A stretch of DNA of 64,000 nt from Pseudomonas putida (GCF_002741075.1 NZ_CP016634.1:5632501-5696500); one strand, 5' to 3'; counted from the stretch's first letter, positions 16,262 through 27,964 are shown. Numbers and translations are program-made. The notes: a model not told the origin generated them from the letters alone.

Positions 16262-17926
16262 CTACAGGCTCACTAACTGCGGCTTGGCCGCCTGCTGCAG
16301 GTAGTCCATCAACTCATCGACCGGCAACGGCTTACTCACCAGGTAGCCCTGCACCTGGTCACAGCCAAAGCCGCGCAGCAGCGCCATTTGCTCCTCGGTC
16401 TCCACCCCTTCGGCCACCACCTCCAGATTGAGGTTGTGCGCCAGGTTGATCATGGCGTGCACCAGCTTGCGGTTCTCTTCGCGCAGCTCCATGCCGCCGA
16501 CGAAGCTGCGATCCACCTTGAGCAAGGTGATCGGCAGGCTATTCAGGTGCACGAACGACGAAAAGCCTGTGCCGAAGTCATCCAGGGAAAAGCGCACACC
16601 CAGGCGTCCCAAGGCGTCCATCGTCTGGCGAACCAGCTCGTTGCGCCGCATCACCGCCGTCTCGGTGAGTTCGAACTCCAGCCAACGGGCATCGACACCG
16701 TGCTCGATGATCAAACGGCTGAGCGTGACCAGCAACTGGCTGTCCTGGAACTGGCGGAAGCTCAGGTTGACCGCCATGTGCAAAGGCTCGAGCCCCCGCT
16801 CACGCAATGCCTGCATGTCGCGCAGGGCACGGGAGATCACCCAATAGCCCAAAGGCACGATCAAGCCACTCTGCTCGGCCAGGGGCACGAACTCGCTGGG
16901 CGGCAACAGGCCACGTTCGGCGTGACGCCAACGCACCAGCGCCTCAAGGCCGACGATGCGGCCATCGCCCAGGCTCAGCCGGGGCTGGTAGTGCAACTCC
17001 AGCTCGTCGCGGCGCAGGGCCCGGCGCAGCTCGCTTTCCAGGTCGGCGAGGCTGCGGGCGTTGCGGTTGATCCGCTCGTTGAACACATGGAAGGTGCAGC
17101 CCTGGCTGCCTTTGGCCTGGCGCATGGCGATGTGGGCATGCCACATCAACGGATCGGCGCCAGCCTGCGCACGGGCATGGGCGACCCCCAGGCTGGCGCC
17201 GAGCAACAAGCTCTCGCCGTCGACCCAATAGGGCTCGGCCAGGGCCTCGACGATGCGTTCGGCCATCCACTCGGCGCGGTTGCCATCGCGGCGGGTGTCG
17301 ATCAGCAGGGCGAATTCATCGCTGCCCAACCGGGCCAACTGGTCCCCGGCCTCCAGTTGCTGCTTCAGCCGCGCCACCACCTGCAGGATGAGGCGATCGC
17401 CGCCCTGGTGGCCGAGGGCATCGTTGACGTGGCGGAAGTTGTCCAGGTCCAGATGACCCAGCGCGACGCCGCGGCCTTCGTTTTCCGCCAGGCGTGCGGT
17501 CAGCAATGCCTGGAAGCCCTGGCGGTTGGCGATGCCGGTCAAGGGGTCCTGCTCGGCCAGACGCTGCAAAGTGGCCACCAGCACACCCCGCTCGCGCACA
17601 TGACGCAGGGAGCGGCGCAGCGCGTCACCACTCAACTGCTCGCGCACCAGCCAGTCGCTGACCGCGGTGGGTGGCGTGTCGGGCTCTTCATCGAGCAGCA
17701 GGATAGTCGGCAGGTCGCAACGACCCGGCGCCGGTTGCAACGCCGGCCTTGCCAGGACGACGGCTTGGCGGTCATTGACGAACAGGCTGTCTACCGACTC
17801 CCAGTTCGGTGCGGTCAGCAATACCGCGCTCCCGGCCATTGGCTGCAGGCATTCGCGCAGCAGGGTGGCCCATTCCGGCTCATCGGCCAACAGCAGCAAA
17901 CGCAACGGTTCGACAGGCGTGGACAA
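16262..17926 (-). CDS. GGDEF-EAL cyclic-di-GMP protein with a degenerate N-terminal receiver-like domain
   Basis: A 554-residue protein. Residues 1-120 resemble a receiver domain (LLLLADEPEWATLLREC, then ILLLDEEPD) but no phosphorylatable aspartate is in the usual place. Residues about 125-290 form a GGDEF domain whose signature reads GSDEF, so cyclase activity is doubtful. Residues about 300-545 form an EAL domain with EALVRW, NLSFRQF, ELTET, the DDFGTG loop, LKVDRSF, EGVET and QGYLVSKPLP all present, so phosphodiesterase activity is likely. It would lower cyclic di-GMP. It stands alone, divergent from rep. The start ATG at 17924-17926 follows AAGGAGC. Confidence 0.88.
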   Translation of the reverse strand: MSTPVEPLRLLLLADEPEWATLLRECLQPMAGSAVLLTAPNWESVDSLFVNDRQAVVLARPALQPAPGRCDLPTILLLDEEPDTPPTAVSDWLVREQLSGDALRRSLRHVRERGVLVATLQRLAEQDPLTGIANRQGFQALLTARLAENEGRGVALGHLDLDNFRHVNDALGHQGGDRLILQVVARLKQQLEAGDQLARLGSDEFALLIDTRRDGNRAEWMAERIVEALAEPYWVDGESLLLGASLGVAHARAQAGADPLMWHAHIAMRQAKGSQGCTFHVFNERINRNARSLADLESELRRALRRDELELHYQPRLSLGDGRIVGLEALVRWRHAERGLLPPSEFVPLAEQSGLIVPLGYWVISRALRDMQALRERGLEPLHMAVNLSFRQFQDSQLLVTLSRLIIEHGVDARWLEFELTETAVMRRNELVRQTMDALGRLGVRFSLDDFGTGFSSFVHLNSLPITLLKVDRSFVGGMELREENRKLVHAMINLAHNLNLEVVAEGVETEEQMALLRGFGCDQVQGYLVSKPLPVDELMDYLQQAAKPQLVSL

Positions 17927-18137
17927 GCGAGCTCCTTAGGCTTGAACAGTAGAACGACGGGCGCGGAGCATCCAACCCTCGCGAATGAAAATAATTTTCA
18001 CTTAAAGTGCCACTCCATAGCCAGTATCCCGACGCATTTTGTCGTGCATCCTGCGCGAAAGTAACAAAAGCGGCAAATCCGATTCGCGCCTTGCGTCACA
18101 CTGTCAGACGGTAACGCCACAACCGCCCCATGCCTGC

Positions 18138-18143
18138 TAGAAT
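18138..18143 (+). promoter_or_regulatory. Candidate -10 element of rep
   Basis: TAGAAT, one base from the sigma-70 consensus, lies about 35 bases before the rep start in the 252-base gap between the GGDEF/EAL gene and rep. No convincing -35 hexamer is seen, so this is tentative. Confidence 0.35.
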
Positions 18144-18178
18144 GCGCGGCTATTTTCTGGTGACCCCCGGTTTCTAGC

Positions 18179-20832
<2,654 letters not shown>

Positions 20833-20840
20833 TGCACCCT

Positions 20841-20859
20841 GGGGCCGCCTTGCGGCCCC
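20841..20859. terminator. Hairpin between xpt and the acetyl-CoA hydrolase gene
   Basis: GGGGCCGC-CTT-GCGGCCCC is a perfect 8-bp stem between two converging genes, usable in both directions, though without a long T tract. Confidence 0.65.
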
Positions 20860-20861
20860 TG

Positions 20862-22727
20862 CTACCTACGGGTGGCTGCCAATCCCGCCAGCAGCAGCCG
20901 CTGATACAGCTCCTCCTTCAGCCCCTGCGGCTGCGCCAGCCCCATTCTCGCCAGTTGCGCCGGATAGACCTCGGGCGCGGGCGCATCCAGCGCCGCCTTG
21001 CCCAGCTCCAGCACCTCGCTCAGCTTGAACTTGCTCTTGAGCCAGTTGAGCGCCCGCAGCAAGTCCCTTTCCTCGGTCGTGAAGTCGCAGCCCAGCGGAT
21101 ACTCAGGAAATAGCCGCGAGTGCCGCTCGCGTATCGCCTCCAGACGTTCGGGCGTGTTGTCGGTGAAACGCGTATCGAGCACGAACCCCTTGGGCAGCTT
21201 GCCCGCCGCCTTGGCCTGCTCCATCAGCTGCGGCTGAAAGCGTGAATCGCTGATCGCCAACAGCCTGGCGATCACCTCACTGTCGGTCTGTCCGCGTAAG
21301 TCGGCGATACCATATTCGGTTATCACGATATCGCGCAGGTGCCGGGGAATGGTGCAGTGGCCGTAGTTCCAGAACAGATTGGAGGTGACGTCCCCCCCTG
21401 CCTCTCGCCAACTGCGCAGGAGCAGGATCGAACGCCCGCCCTCCAGGGCATGGGCCTGGGCGACAAAGTTGTATTGCCCGCCCACACCACTGAGCACTCG
21501 ACCATCTTCAAGCTGATCGGCCACGCCTGCGCCGAGCAGGGTCATGCCGAAGGCCGTGTTGATGAAGCGGGCATCACGGCGTTGGCGGCGCTTGAGCGAC
21601 TCCTGACCGTACAGTTCGTTGATGTAGCTAATGGCAGTCATGACAAAACGACCGCGCTGCTCGAGCGTCATCTCCCGCAGGCGCCGGTAGAACGCCTGGG
21701 GCCCCAGGAAGAAACCGCCATGCACCAAGGCGCCCTGCTCATCGGCCGGGCGCCGCACCACCCCCGCCTCGGCCAGGACCAGCAAACCGTTGACGAACAT
21801 CTCACTGCAGCCATACAGACCCTGGGCGAAGGCATCGCACCCGCCCTCGCGCTCGATCAGCGCCTGCCAAGGCGTGACGTCCAGGGCGTCGAGCAGCGCC
21901 CGATAGCCGGCGTTGTCGCCTTGGCGCGCCAGCAAGGCCGCGGTCAGCGCATCGCCCATCGCGCCGATGCCGATCTGCAAGGTACCGCCATCGCGCACCA
22001 GGGCACTGGCGTACAGCCCGATGCAGTGATCCTGGGTGGTGACCGGCATGTTCGGGGTACAGAACAACCGACGCCGCTCCGGCTCGTCGATCAACAGGTC
22101 GAAGGCCTCTCGGCCAAGCTCAGCCCCCGCCGGCATGTAGGGCAGCTCGGTGTGCACCTGGCCGAGCAGCAGAATGGTCTCTCCGGCGGCCCGACGACGG
22201 GCGATCATCGGTAACAGATCGAGGGTGATGTCTGGGTTGCAGGCCAGGCTCAGGTGATCGGGGCGCTCGGGCGTAGCGGCCACCAGCTGGGCGATCAGGT
22301 TCAGGCCTTTGGCATTGATATCCCGGGCGGCGTGGCTGTAGTTGCTGCTGACATAGTCCTGCTGGGCGCTCTCGCTGTGCAGCAGGCTGCCTGGCTGCAA
22401 GAAGAACTGCTCGACGCGGATGTTCGCAGGCAAGCTGTCGTTACGCAGGTCGGTGAGGTAGTCGAGTTCTTCGTAGTCGCCGAAGACGCGCTCGACGAAG
22501 GGCTCCAGAAAACGGCGTTGCAAACCATCACCCAGTGGTGGGCGACCGAGGCTCAGGGCGGTGTAGATCGTCAGCTGGCGCTCGGGGAGCTGGCGCACCC
22601 TGGCATACAACGCGTTGACGAACGCATTGGGTTTGCCCAGGCCCAGGGGCAAGCCCATGTGAATATGGCGGGGTAGATGAGCCAGAACCTGCTCTACCGC
22701 CTGATCGATGGAACAGCGTTGGGTCAT
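20862..22727 (-). CDS. Acetyl-CoA hydrolase/CoA-transferase family protein
   Basis: A 621-residue protein of the acetyl-CoA hydrolase/transferase superfamily (succinyl-CoA:acetate CoA-transferase relatives). Recognisable stretches include GIGAMGDALTAALL, the GGF loop after EQGALVHG, the VGGQYNFVAQAHALEGGRSI block, and VITEYGIADLRGQTDSEV near the C terminus. It is longer than the roughly 500-residue enzymes such as Cat1/AarC, having an extra N-terminal part and a C-terminal tail, which is typical of a Pseudomonas subfamily without a firm function. The ATG at 22725-22727 follows CAGGAGG. It is monocistronic and the CoA substrate is unknown. Confidence 0.82.
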   Translation of the reverse strand: MTQRCSIDQAVEQVLAHLPRHIHMGLPLGLGKPNAFVNALYARVRQLPERQLTIYTALSLGRPPLGDGLQRRFLEPFVERVFGDYEELDYLTDLRNDSLPANIRVEQFFLQPGSLLHSESAQQDYVSSNYSHAARDINAKGLNLIAQLVAATPERPDHLSLACNPDITLDLLPMIARRRAAGETILLLGQVHTELPYMPAGAELGREAFDLLIDEPERRRLFCTPNMPVTTQDHCIGLYASALVRDGGTLQIGIGAMGDALTAALLARQGDNAGYRALLDALDVTPWQALIEREGGCDAFAQGLYGCSEMFVNGLLVLAEAGVVRRPADEQGALVHGGFFLGPQAFYRRLREMTLEQRGRFVMTAISYINELYGQESLKRRQRRDARFINTAFGMTLLGAGVADQLEDGRVLSGVGGQYNFVAQAHALEGGRSILLLRSWREAGGDVTSNLFWNYGHCTIPRHLRDIVITEYGIADLRGQTDSEVIARLLAISDSRFQPQLMEQAKAAGKLPKGFVLDTRFTDNTPERLEAIRERHSRLFPEYPLGCDFTTEERDLLRALNWLKSKFKLSEVLELGKAALDAPAPEVYPAQLARMGLAQPQGLKEELYQRLLLAGLAATRR

Positions 22728-22780
22728 GGGGCCTCCTGTAAACGTCCGTGCGCAGGGGTTGGACCGTTATTACTCAGAGA

Positions 22781-22850
22781 CTTCTTCGCGGGTGAACCCC
22801 ACAGGTACAGCGGTGTTTTCACTGGCACCGCTGTACCCGCGAAACGGCCA
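22781..22850. repeat. REP doublet
   Basis: CTTCGCGGGTGAACCCCACAGG at 22783 and the inverse CCGCTGTACCCGCGAAAC at 22828 form a somewhat degenerate inverted REP pair upstream of the CoA-transferase gene. Confidence 0.7.
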
Positions 22851-22875
22851 CCACCCACCTTGGCCATCAAACACA

Positions 22876-22899
22876 AAGCCCGCCATGGGAGGCGGGCTT
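22876..22899 (-). terminator. Terminator of the cytochrome c5 gene
   Basis: AAGCCCGCC-ATGGGA-GGCGGGCTT forms a perfect 9-bp stem 18 bases after the stop of the minus-strand cytochrome gene and ends in a short T run (TTTGTGT) on that strand. Confidence 0.75.
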
Positions 22900-22916
22900 G
22901 GGGAGTCAGGCTAGGG

Positions 22917-23339
22917 TTACAGCCCCGACATCTTCTTGATGGCGCCCTTGAGCTCTTCGTCCGAGCAATCGGCGCAGGTGCCTTTCGGTGGCATGGCGTT
23001 CAGGCCAGTGATGGCCTTGGCCAGGATGCCGTCCAGACCACCCTGGTGGTCCGCACGTTCTTTCCAGGCGGCGGTGTCGCCGATCTTCGGCGCGCCGAGC
23101 AGGCCGCTGCCATGGCAGGCGTTGCAATGCTTGGCGATGATTTCATCTGGGGTCTTGGCTCCACCGCCACCTGCGGTGGCCGCTACTTCCATGCCCTTGC
23201 ACTCCTGGCCCTGGACACATACCTGGCCAACCGGCTCGAGGCGCTTGGCGAGTTCATCGTTGGTCGCAGCGGTTGCGCTCATTGCCCAAAGGGCGAATAC
23301 GGCTGCTGGTACGGCCAGCATCTTCTTGATTTGGTTCAC
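22917..23339 (-). CDS. cycB: Cytochrome c5
   Basis: A 140-residue periplasmic class I c-type cytochrome. The start is a GTG (23337-23339) preceded by GAGGGTG and gives a Sec signal peptide ending ATA near residue 25. The haem site is CNACHG, the methionine ligand is in NAMPPKG, and the C-terminal CADCSDEEL pair is the disulfide typical of cytochrome c5. An additional pair, VCVQGQEC, lies before the haem domain. Cytochrome c5 shuttles electrons to terminal oxidases or reductases. The gene lies 136 bases downstream of pauR, the same order I recall in P. aeruginosa. Confidence 0.88.
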   Translation of the reverse strand: MNQIKKMLAVPAAVFALWAMSATAATNDELAKRLEPVGQVCVQGQECKGMEVAATAGGGGAKTPDEIIAKHCNACHGSGLLGAPKIGDTAAWKERADHQGGLDGILAKAITGLNAMPPKGTCADCSDEELKGAIKKMSGL

Positions 23340-23475
23340 GCGAACACCCTCATGGTGGCTAATCACGCCCGCGGCCACGGATCTGCGAGCGTTTGAAAGT
23401 ATAGCGGGAACCCCGAAACCGTGGAACGACCCCACAAGGGAAAGGGGTATTGCCGAAACAATGCACTGCGCTGGA

Positions 23476-24024
23476 TCAAAAGTTCGAGGGTGTCGCCGCG
23501 CTGATCAGCCGGGCAGGCTCTTCGAAAGGATTGCGAAAGCGATGCGGACGGGTGCTTTCGAAGTAGTAGCTGTCGCCGGCCTCGAGAATGAACGTCTCGG
23601 TGCCGACCACCAGCTCCAGCCGGCCTTCGAGCAGAATACCGGTCTCTTCGCCATCGTGGGTGAGCATTTCTTCGCCCGTATCGGCCCCTGGCGGGTACAC
23701 CTCGTTGAGGAAGGCGATGGCTCGGTTGGGGTGCGACTTGCCCACCAGCTTCATGGTCACTGCGCCGTCGGAGATGTCGATCAGTTCGTGGGCCTTGTAG
23801 ACGACCTGGGTGGGGCTTTCAGGCGCCAGTTCCACTGAGAAGAACTCGACCATGGACATGGGGATGCCGCTGAGCACCTTGCGCAGGGAGCTGATCGAAG
23901 GGCTCACGCTGTTCTTCTCGATCATCGAGATGGTGCTGTTGGTGACGCCCGCGCGTTTGGCGAGTTCACGCTGGGACAGGCCCTTGAGCTTGCGGATGGC
24001 TTGCAGTCGTTCACCGACGTCCAA
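23476..24024 (-). CDS. pauR: XRE-cupin regulator of polyamine catabolism PauR (PuuR homologue)
   Basis: A 182-residue regulator with an N-terminal XRE helix-turn-helix (LKGLSQRELAKRAGVTNSTISMIEK in outline) and a C-terminal cupin domain (about residues 105-175, TGILLEGRLELVVGTE...). This is the PuuR architecture; in Pseudomonas the homologue in this place, between cycB and dadX, is PauR, repressor of gamma-glutamyl-polyamine catabolic genes with putrescine or cadaverine as signals. The start is TTG (24022-24024) with AGGAGG eight bases upstream and no better ATG. Target genes for PauR occur later in this window (puuA, puuB, puuD, kauB). Confidence 0.85.
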   Translation of the reverse strand: MDVGERLQAIRKLKGLSQRELAKRAGVTNSTISMIEKNSVSPSISSLRKVLSGIPMSMVEFFSVELAPESPTQVVYKAHELIDISDGAVTMKLVGKSHPNRAIAFLNEVYPPGADTGEEMLTHDGEETGILLEGRLELVVGTETFILEAGDSYYFESTRPHRFRNPFEEPARLISAATPSNF

Positions 24025-24056
24025 AGCTGGAGCCTCCTGAAACGGTCGAGGTGGGA

Positions 24057-24109
24057 GCGAAGTGTGAACGATATGATGGCAACGCCGTTCAGTATTTACA
24101 ACACTTCGC
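24057..24109. promoter_or_regulatory. Interrupted inverted repeat upstream of pauR
   Basis: GCGAAGTGT (24057-24065) and ACACTTCGC (24101-24109) are perfect 9-bp inverse copies, and inside them GAACG and CGTTC also pair. The element fills most of the gap between the dadX stop and the pauR start. It could be an operator for PauR autoregulation or the dadX transcription terminator; there is no T run, which speaks for an operator. Confidence 0.45.
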
Positions 24110-24134
24110 CCCGCAGCCTGTCCGCTTCAGCGCC

Positions 24135-25208
24135 TCATTCGCCGATATAGTCCAGCGGTACGCGCTTGAGGTTGCAGAAGATCTGGTACGGGATCATCCC
24201 GGCCTGGGCAGCCACGTCGCTGGCCAGCACCTGCTTGCCCCACAGCTCCACCGGGCTGCCGATGGTGGCTTCAGGCACGTCGGTCAAATCGATGCAGAGC
24301 ATGTCCATCGATACCCGGCCGATCAGTTGGGTGCGCTTGCCGGCGACCATCACCGGCGTACCGGTCGGTGCCTGACGGGGGTAGCCGTCGGCGTAGCCCA
24401 TGGCGACCACACCGACGCGGGTCGGACGCGGGGTGATGAACTTGGCGCCGTAGCCCACCGGCTCACCGGCCGGCAGTTCACGCACGCTGATCACCCGCGA
24501 TTGCAGGGTCATCACCGGCTGCAGGCGCTCGGCCTGAGGCTGGGACACTTCGAACGGGGTGGCGCCGTACAGCATGATGCCAGGGCGCACCCAGTCGCTC
24601 GGCACCTGCGGCCAGCCCAGTACCGCAGGCGAGTTGCGCAGGCTGCATTCGGCGCTCAGACCCTGGCGGGCGGCCTCGAACACCGCGACCTGTTGCGCGG
24701 TGGCGTCCACATCCAGCTCATCGGCACGGGCGAAGTGGCTCATCAGTACGATGCGTGCCACCTTGCCGCTGGCCAGCAGACGCTGATAGCTCTCCTGGTA
24801 ATCCTTCGGGTGCAGGCCGACGCGGTGCATGCCGGTGTCCATCTTCAGCCAGACCGTCAGCGGCTTGTGCACCGGCGTCTTCTCGATCGCTTCGAGCTGC
24901 CACAGCGACTGCACCACGCACCACAGGTCATGCTCGGCAATCAGCGCCAGCTCGCTGGCCTCGAAGAAGCCTTCGAGCAACAGCACCGGGGCCTTGATGC
25001 CGGCGGCGCGCAGCTCCAGCGCTTCCTCGATGCAGGCCACGGCAAAACCATCGGCTTCGGTTTCCAGGGCCAGGGCACACCGCACCGCGCCATGGCCGTA
25101 GGCATCGGCCTTGATCACGGCCAGGGCTTTGGCGCCGGACAGTTCACGGGCCAGGCGGTAGTTGTGGCGAAGGGCTTGAAGGTCGATCAGGGCACGGGCG
25201 GGACGCAT
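24135..25208 (-). CDS. dadX: Catabolic alanine racemase DadX
   Basis: A 357-residue PLP-dependent alanine racemase. The PLP lysine is Lys33 in [11 protein letters not shown], and [11 protein letters not shown], the VGYGAKF tyrosine motif and the [11 protein letters not shown] region are conserved. DadX interconverts L- and D-alanine so that DadA can deaminate the D form; the same enzyme supplies D-alanine to peptidoglycan. It is the third gene of a minus-strand operon dadA-ridA-dadX, 90 bases after ridA. ATG 25206-25208 follows AGAAGG. The operon position makes the catabolic DadX assignment better than the biosynthetic Alr. Confidence 0.93.
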   Translation of the reverse strand: MRPARALIDLQALRHNYRLARELSGAKALAVIKADAYGHGAVRCALALETEADGFAVACIEEALELRAAGIKAPVLLLEGFFEASELALIAEHDLWCVVQSLWQLEAIEKTPVHKPLTVWLKMDTGMHRVGLHPKDYQESYQRLLASGKVARIVLMSHFARADELDVDATAQQVAVFEAARQGLSAECSLRNSPAVLGWPQVPSDWVRPGIMLYGATPFEVSQPQAERLQPVMTLQSRVISVRELPAGEPVGYGAKFITPRPTRVGVVAMGYADGYPRQAPTGTPVMVAGKRTQLIGRVSMDMLCIDLTDVPEATIGSPVELWGKQVLASDVAAQAGMIPYQIFCNLKRVPLDYIGE

Positions 25209-25298
25209 TGCGGCAGCCTTCTGGCAGTCTGGTTATCAATAAGTCCCTGGCGCGACGGGCGTGGGGTAGTGCCCGCCGTACCAGGGTGAGGGAACGGT

Positions 25299-25652
25299 TT
25301 ACGGCAGTGCGGCGACCACCGACATCTCGACGAGAATCTCCGGTTCGCACAGCTTGGCCTCGACCGTGGCACGGGCCGGGGCGACGCCCTGGGGCAGCCA
25401 CTGGTCCCACACCGCGTTCATGCCCAGGAAGTGCGCGTCGATGTCCTTCAGGTAGATGGTCACCGAGAGCAGGCGGGTCTTGTCACTGCCGGCCTGTTCC
25501 AGCAAGCGCTCGATGTTCGCCAGCACTTCACGGGTCTGCTGCTCGATCCCGGCGTCCAGGTCGTCCCCCACTTGGCCCGCCAGGTAGACGGTGCCGTTAT
25601 GGGTGACGATCTGGCTCATGCGCTCATTGGTGAGCTGGCGCTGGATTGCCAT
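25299..25652 (-). CDS. RidA-family protein of the dad operon
   Basis: A 117-residue RidA/YjgF/UK114 protein. It has TVYLAGQVG near the N terminus and [10 protein letters not shown] and [10 protein letters not shown] near the C terminus, the latter containing the arginine and glutamate that in active RidA proteins bind and hydrolyse imines. Its ATG (25650-25652) follows AGGAGA and lies inside the end of dadA, a 29-base overlap that implies translational coupling. DadA produces 2-iminopropionate from D-alanine, so hydrolysis of this imine to pyruvate is its probable role. A second RidA homologue lies downstream of spoT. Confidence 0.88.
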   Translation of the reverse strand: MAIQRQLTNERMSQIVTHNGTVYLAGQVGDDLDAGIEQQTREVLANIERLLEQAGSDKTRLLSVTIYLKDIDAHFLGMNAVWDQWLPQGVAPARATVEAKLCEPEILVEMSVVAALP

Positions 25653-26925
25653 GCTTGGAAATCTCCTGATTGTTGCCATAACGCGAAATGTCGAGTCCTT
25701 CGGCACTGATCTGCGGTTTCTTACGTGCGATCAGGTCGGCCAGCAGGCGGCCGGAACCACAGGCCATGGTCCAACCCAGAGTACCGTGACCGGTGTTCAG
25801 GAACAGGTTGCGGTACGGGGTGGCGCCCACGATCGGGGTGCCGTCCGGGGTGGCCGGGCGCAGGCCGGTCCAGAAGCTGGCCTGGCTCAGGTCGCCGCCG
25901 CGAGGATAAAGATCGTTGACGATCATCTCCAGGGTTTCACGCCGACGCGGGTTCAGCGAAAGGTCGAAGCCTGCGATTTCGGCCATGCCGCCCACACGAA
26001 TGCGGTTGTCGAAACGGGTGATGGCGACCTTGTAGGTTTCGTCGAGAATGGTCGAGGTCGGGGCCATGTCCGCATTGGTGATCGGCACGGTCAGCGAATA
26101 GCCCTTGAGCGGGTATACCGGCGCCTTGATGCCCAGCGGCTTGAGCATCTGCGGCGAGTAGCTGCCCAATGCGAGGACGTAACGGTCGGCAGTTTCCAGC
26201 TTGCCGTCGATCCATACACCATTGATGCGGTCACCCGCGAAGTCCAGGCGCTGGATGTTCTGGTCGAAGCGGAACTCGACGCCCAGCTTGACCGCCATCT
26301 CGGCGAGCTTGGTGGTGAACAGTTGGCAGTCGCCGGTCTGGTCGTTCGGCAGACGCAGGGCGCCGGCCAGGATGTTCTTCACGCCAGCCAGGGCGGGCTC
26401 GACGCGGGCGATGCCGTCGCGGTCGAGCAGTTCGTAAGGCACGCCGGATTGCTCGAGGACAGCGATGTCCTTGGCTGCAGCGTCCACCTGGGCCTGGGTG
26501 CGGAACAACTGAGTGGTACCCAGGGAGCGGTTCTCGTAGGCGATGCCGGTTTCGGCGCGCAGTTCGTCGAGGCAGTCGCGGCTGTACTCGGACAGACGCA
26601 CCATACGCTCTTTGTTCACCGCATAGCGGTTGGCGGTGCAGTTGCGCAGCATCTGCGCCATCCACAGGTACTGGTCGACGTCACCGGTGAGTTTGATGGC
26701 CAGCGGGGCGTGGCGTTCGAGCAGCCACTTGATGGCCTTGACCGGCACACCTGGGGCAGCCCATGGCGAGGCATAGCCGGGCGAGATCTGGCCGGCGTTG
26801 GCAAAGCTGGTTTCCATGGCCACTGCCGGCTGGCGATCGACCACCGTCACTTCGAAACCTTGCCGGGCCAGATAGTAGGCACTGGCGGTTCCGATCACAC
26901 CGCTACCAAGCACCAGAACTCGCAT
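25624..26925 (-). CDS. dadA: D-amino acid dehydrogenase small subunit DadA
   Basis: A 433-residue FAD-dependent enzyme of the inner membrane surface, which oxidises D-alanine and other D-amino acids to 2-oxo acids and ammonia and passes electrons to the respiratory chain. The FAD motif [16 protein letters not shown] starts at residue 5, and the C-terminal [14 protein letters not shown] stretch closes the cofactor site, as in E. coli DadA. ATG 26923-26925 follows GAGGGA. It is the first gene of dadA-ridA-dadX and divergent from dadR, whose product is expected to activate it in response to alanine. Confidence 0.95.
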   Translation of the reverse strand: MRVLVLGSGVIGTASAYYLARQGFEVTVVDRQPAVAMETSFANAGQISPGYASPWAAPGVPVKAIKWLLERHAPLAIKLTGDVDQYLWMAQMLRNCTANRYAVNKERMVRLSEYSRDCLDELRAETGIAYENRSLGTTQLFRTQAQVDAAAKDIAVLEQSGVPYELLDRDGIARVEPALAGVKNILAGALRLPNDQTGDCQLFTTKLAEMAVKLGVEFRFDQNIQRLDFAGDRINGVWIDGKLETADRYVLALGSYSPQMLKPLGIKAPVYPLKGYSLTVPITNADMAPTSTILDETYKVAITRFDNRIRVGGMAEIAGFDLSLNPRRRETLEMIVNDLYPRGGDLSQASFWTGLRPATPDGTPIVGATPYRNLFLNTGHGTLGWTMACGSGRLLADLIARKKPQISAEGLDISRYGNNQEISKHGNPAPAHQ

Positions 26926-27080
26926 TGTTTATCCCTCGCACGCGGCAAGCCGCAGACTTTTGTTGAAATGGCTGGATTGGGCGCAGTATAGGGAGGAATA
27001 GGCAGTGCATTTCACTATATAAAAGCCTATATTTGGCGAGAATTCTCGGCAAAATCGCCTTTCACGGAGGGGCATCCCCT
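26926..27080. promoter_or_regulatory. dadA/dadR divergent regulatory region
   Basis: A 155-base gap with a strongly AT-rich core, CACTATATAAAAGCCTATATTTGG at about 27013-27036, a type of sequence Lrp-family regulators bind. DadR-type proteins are known to control dadA from this kind of site in Pseudomonas. The exact hexamers cannot be fixed by eye. Confidence 0.5.
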
Positions 27081-27569
27081 ATGAGAACCCAGCACCAAAC
27101 CAAGCGTGAACTGGACAAGATCGACCGCAATATTCTGCGCATCCTGCAGAATGACGGCCGCATCTCGTTCACCGAACTGGGCGAAAAGGTCGGCCTTTCC
27201 ACCACCCCTTGCACCGAACGGGTTCGCCGCCTGGAGCGCGAGGGGATCATCATGGGCTACAACGCCCGCCTCAATCCGCAGCACTTGAAGGGCAGTCTGC
27301 TGGTGTTCGTCGAGATCAGCCTGGACTACAAGTCCGGCGATACCTTCGAGGAGTTCCGCCGCGCCGTGCTCAAGTTGCCCCATGTGCTGGAGTGCCACTT
27401 GGTGTCCGGTGACTTCGACTACCTGGTAAAAGCGCGCATCTCGGAGATGGCCTCCTACCGCAAATTGCTAGGCGACATCCTGCTCAAGCTGCCCCACGTG
27501 CGCGAATCCAAAAGCTATATCGTGATGGAAGAGGTCAAAGAGAGCCTGTGCCTGCCGATCCCGGAGTAA
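27081..27569 (+). CDS. dadR: Lrp/AsnC-family regulator of D-alanine catabolism (DadR)
   Basis: A 162-residue Lrp-type regulator. The helix-turn-helix is in LDKIDRNILRILQNDGRISFTELGEKVGLSTTPCTERVRRLE in outline, and the C-terminal RAM domain includes HLVSGDFDYLVKARI, the amino-acid sensing loop. The ATG at 27081 follows GGAGGGG; the frame extends further upstream without conservation. Divergence from dadA matches the P. aeruginosa arrangement in which DadR activates dadRAX in response to L-alanine. A global Lrp role cannot be excluded because the sequence is close to E. coli Lrp in its DNA-binding part. Confidence 0.9.
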   Translation: MRTQHQTKRELDKIDRNILRILQNDGRISFTELGEKVGLSTTPCTERVRRLEREGIIMGYNARLNPQHLKGSLLVFVEISLDYKSGDTFEEFRRAVLKLPHVLECHLVSGDFDYLVKARISEMASYRKLLGDILLKLPHVRESKSYIVMEEVKESLCLPIPE

Positions 27570-27572
27570 GGC

Positions 27573-27926
27573 TCAGACGAGCACCTGGCGGGTGGTGGCA
27601 ATGAACTGGTGCACCAGTTGCTCTGCCTGTGGCTCGATCATCTGCTCCGGCCCGCGTCCACGCGGGCAGGCCAGGCGCGGCGTGGTGCCAAACAGTCGGC
27701 AAATCATCGGACGCTCCTGGTAGACCGTGCAGCCGTTGGGGCCCAGGTGCACGCAGTCAAGACGCTCCAAGGCGGCATCCTGCTCAGCGCGGGACTTGCG
27801 CGGCAGGCGCGCCATCTCCTCGGCTGAGGTGGTCACCGGGCCGCAGCAGTCGTGACAGCCCGGCTCGCATTCGAAGGACGGGATCAGTTCGCGCAGAAAA
27901 TGAATCTTGTGGCTGTTGCAGGACAT
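27573..27926 (-). CDS. YkgJ-family cysteine cluster protein
   Basis: A 117-residue small protein with the YkgJ/Fli-B-like CxxCxxxCC pattern: CEPGCHDCCGPV near residue 20, and further cysteines in LDCVHLGPNGCTVY, MICRLFG and LACPRGRG. These probably bind zinc or an iron-sulfur cluster. No function is established. Its stop is only three bases from the stop of dadR on the opposite strand, leaving no room for a terminator. It is monocistronic. Confidence 0.85.
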   Translation of the reverse strand: MSCNSHKIHFLRELIPSFECEPGCHDCCGPVTTSAEEMARLPRKSRAEQDAALERLDCVHLGPNGCTVYQERPMICRLFGTTPRLACPRGRGPEQMIEPQAEQLVHQFIATTRQVLV

Positions 27927-27964
27927 GGCGAGATAGAGCGCAAGGGAATAGAGAAGGGATTATA

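Noticed and set aside
16388..18064. Plus-strand open frame of 558 codons opposite the GGDEF/EAL gene
   Set aside because: Antisense shadow of a clearly recognised protein; rich in glutamine, histidine and arginine as expected for such shadows.
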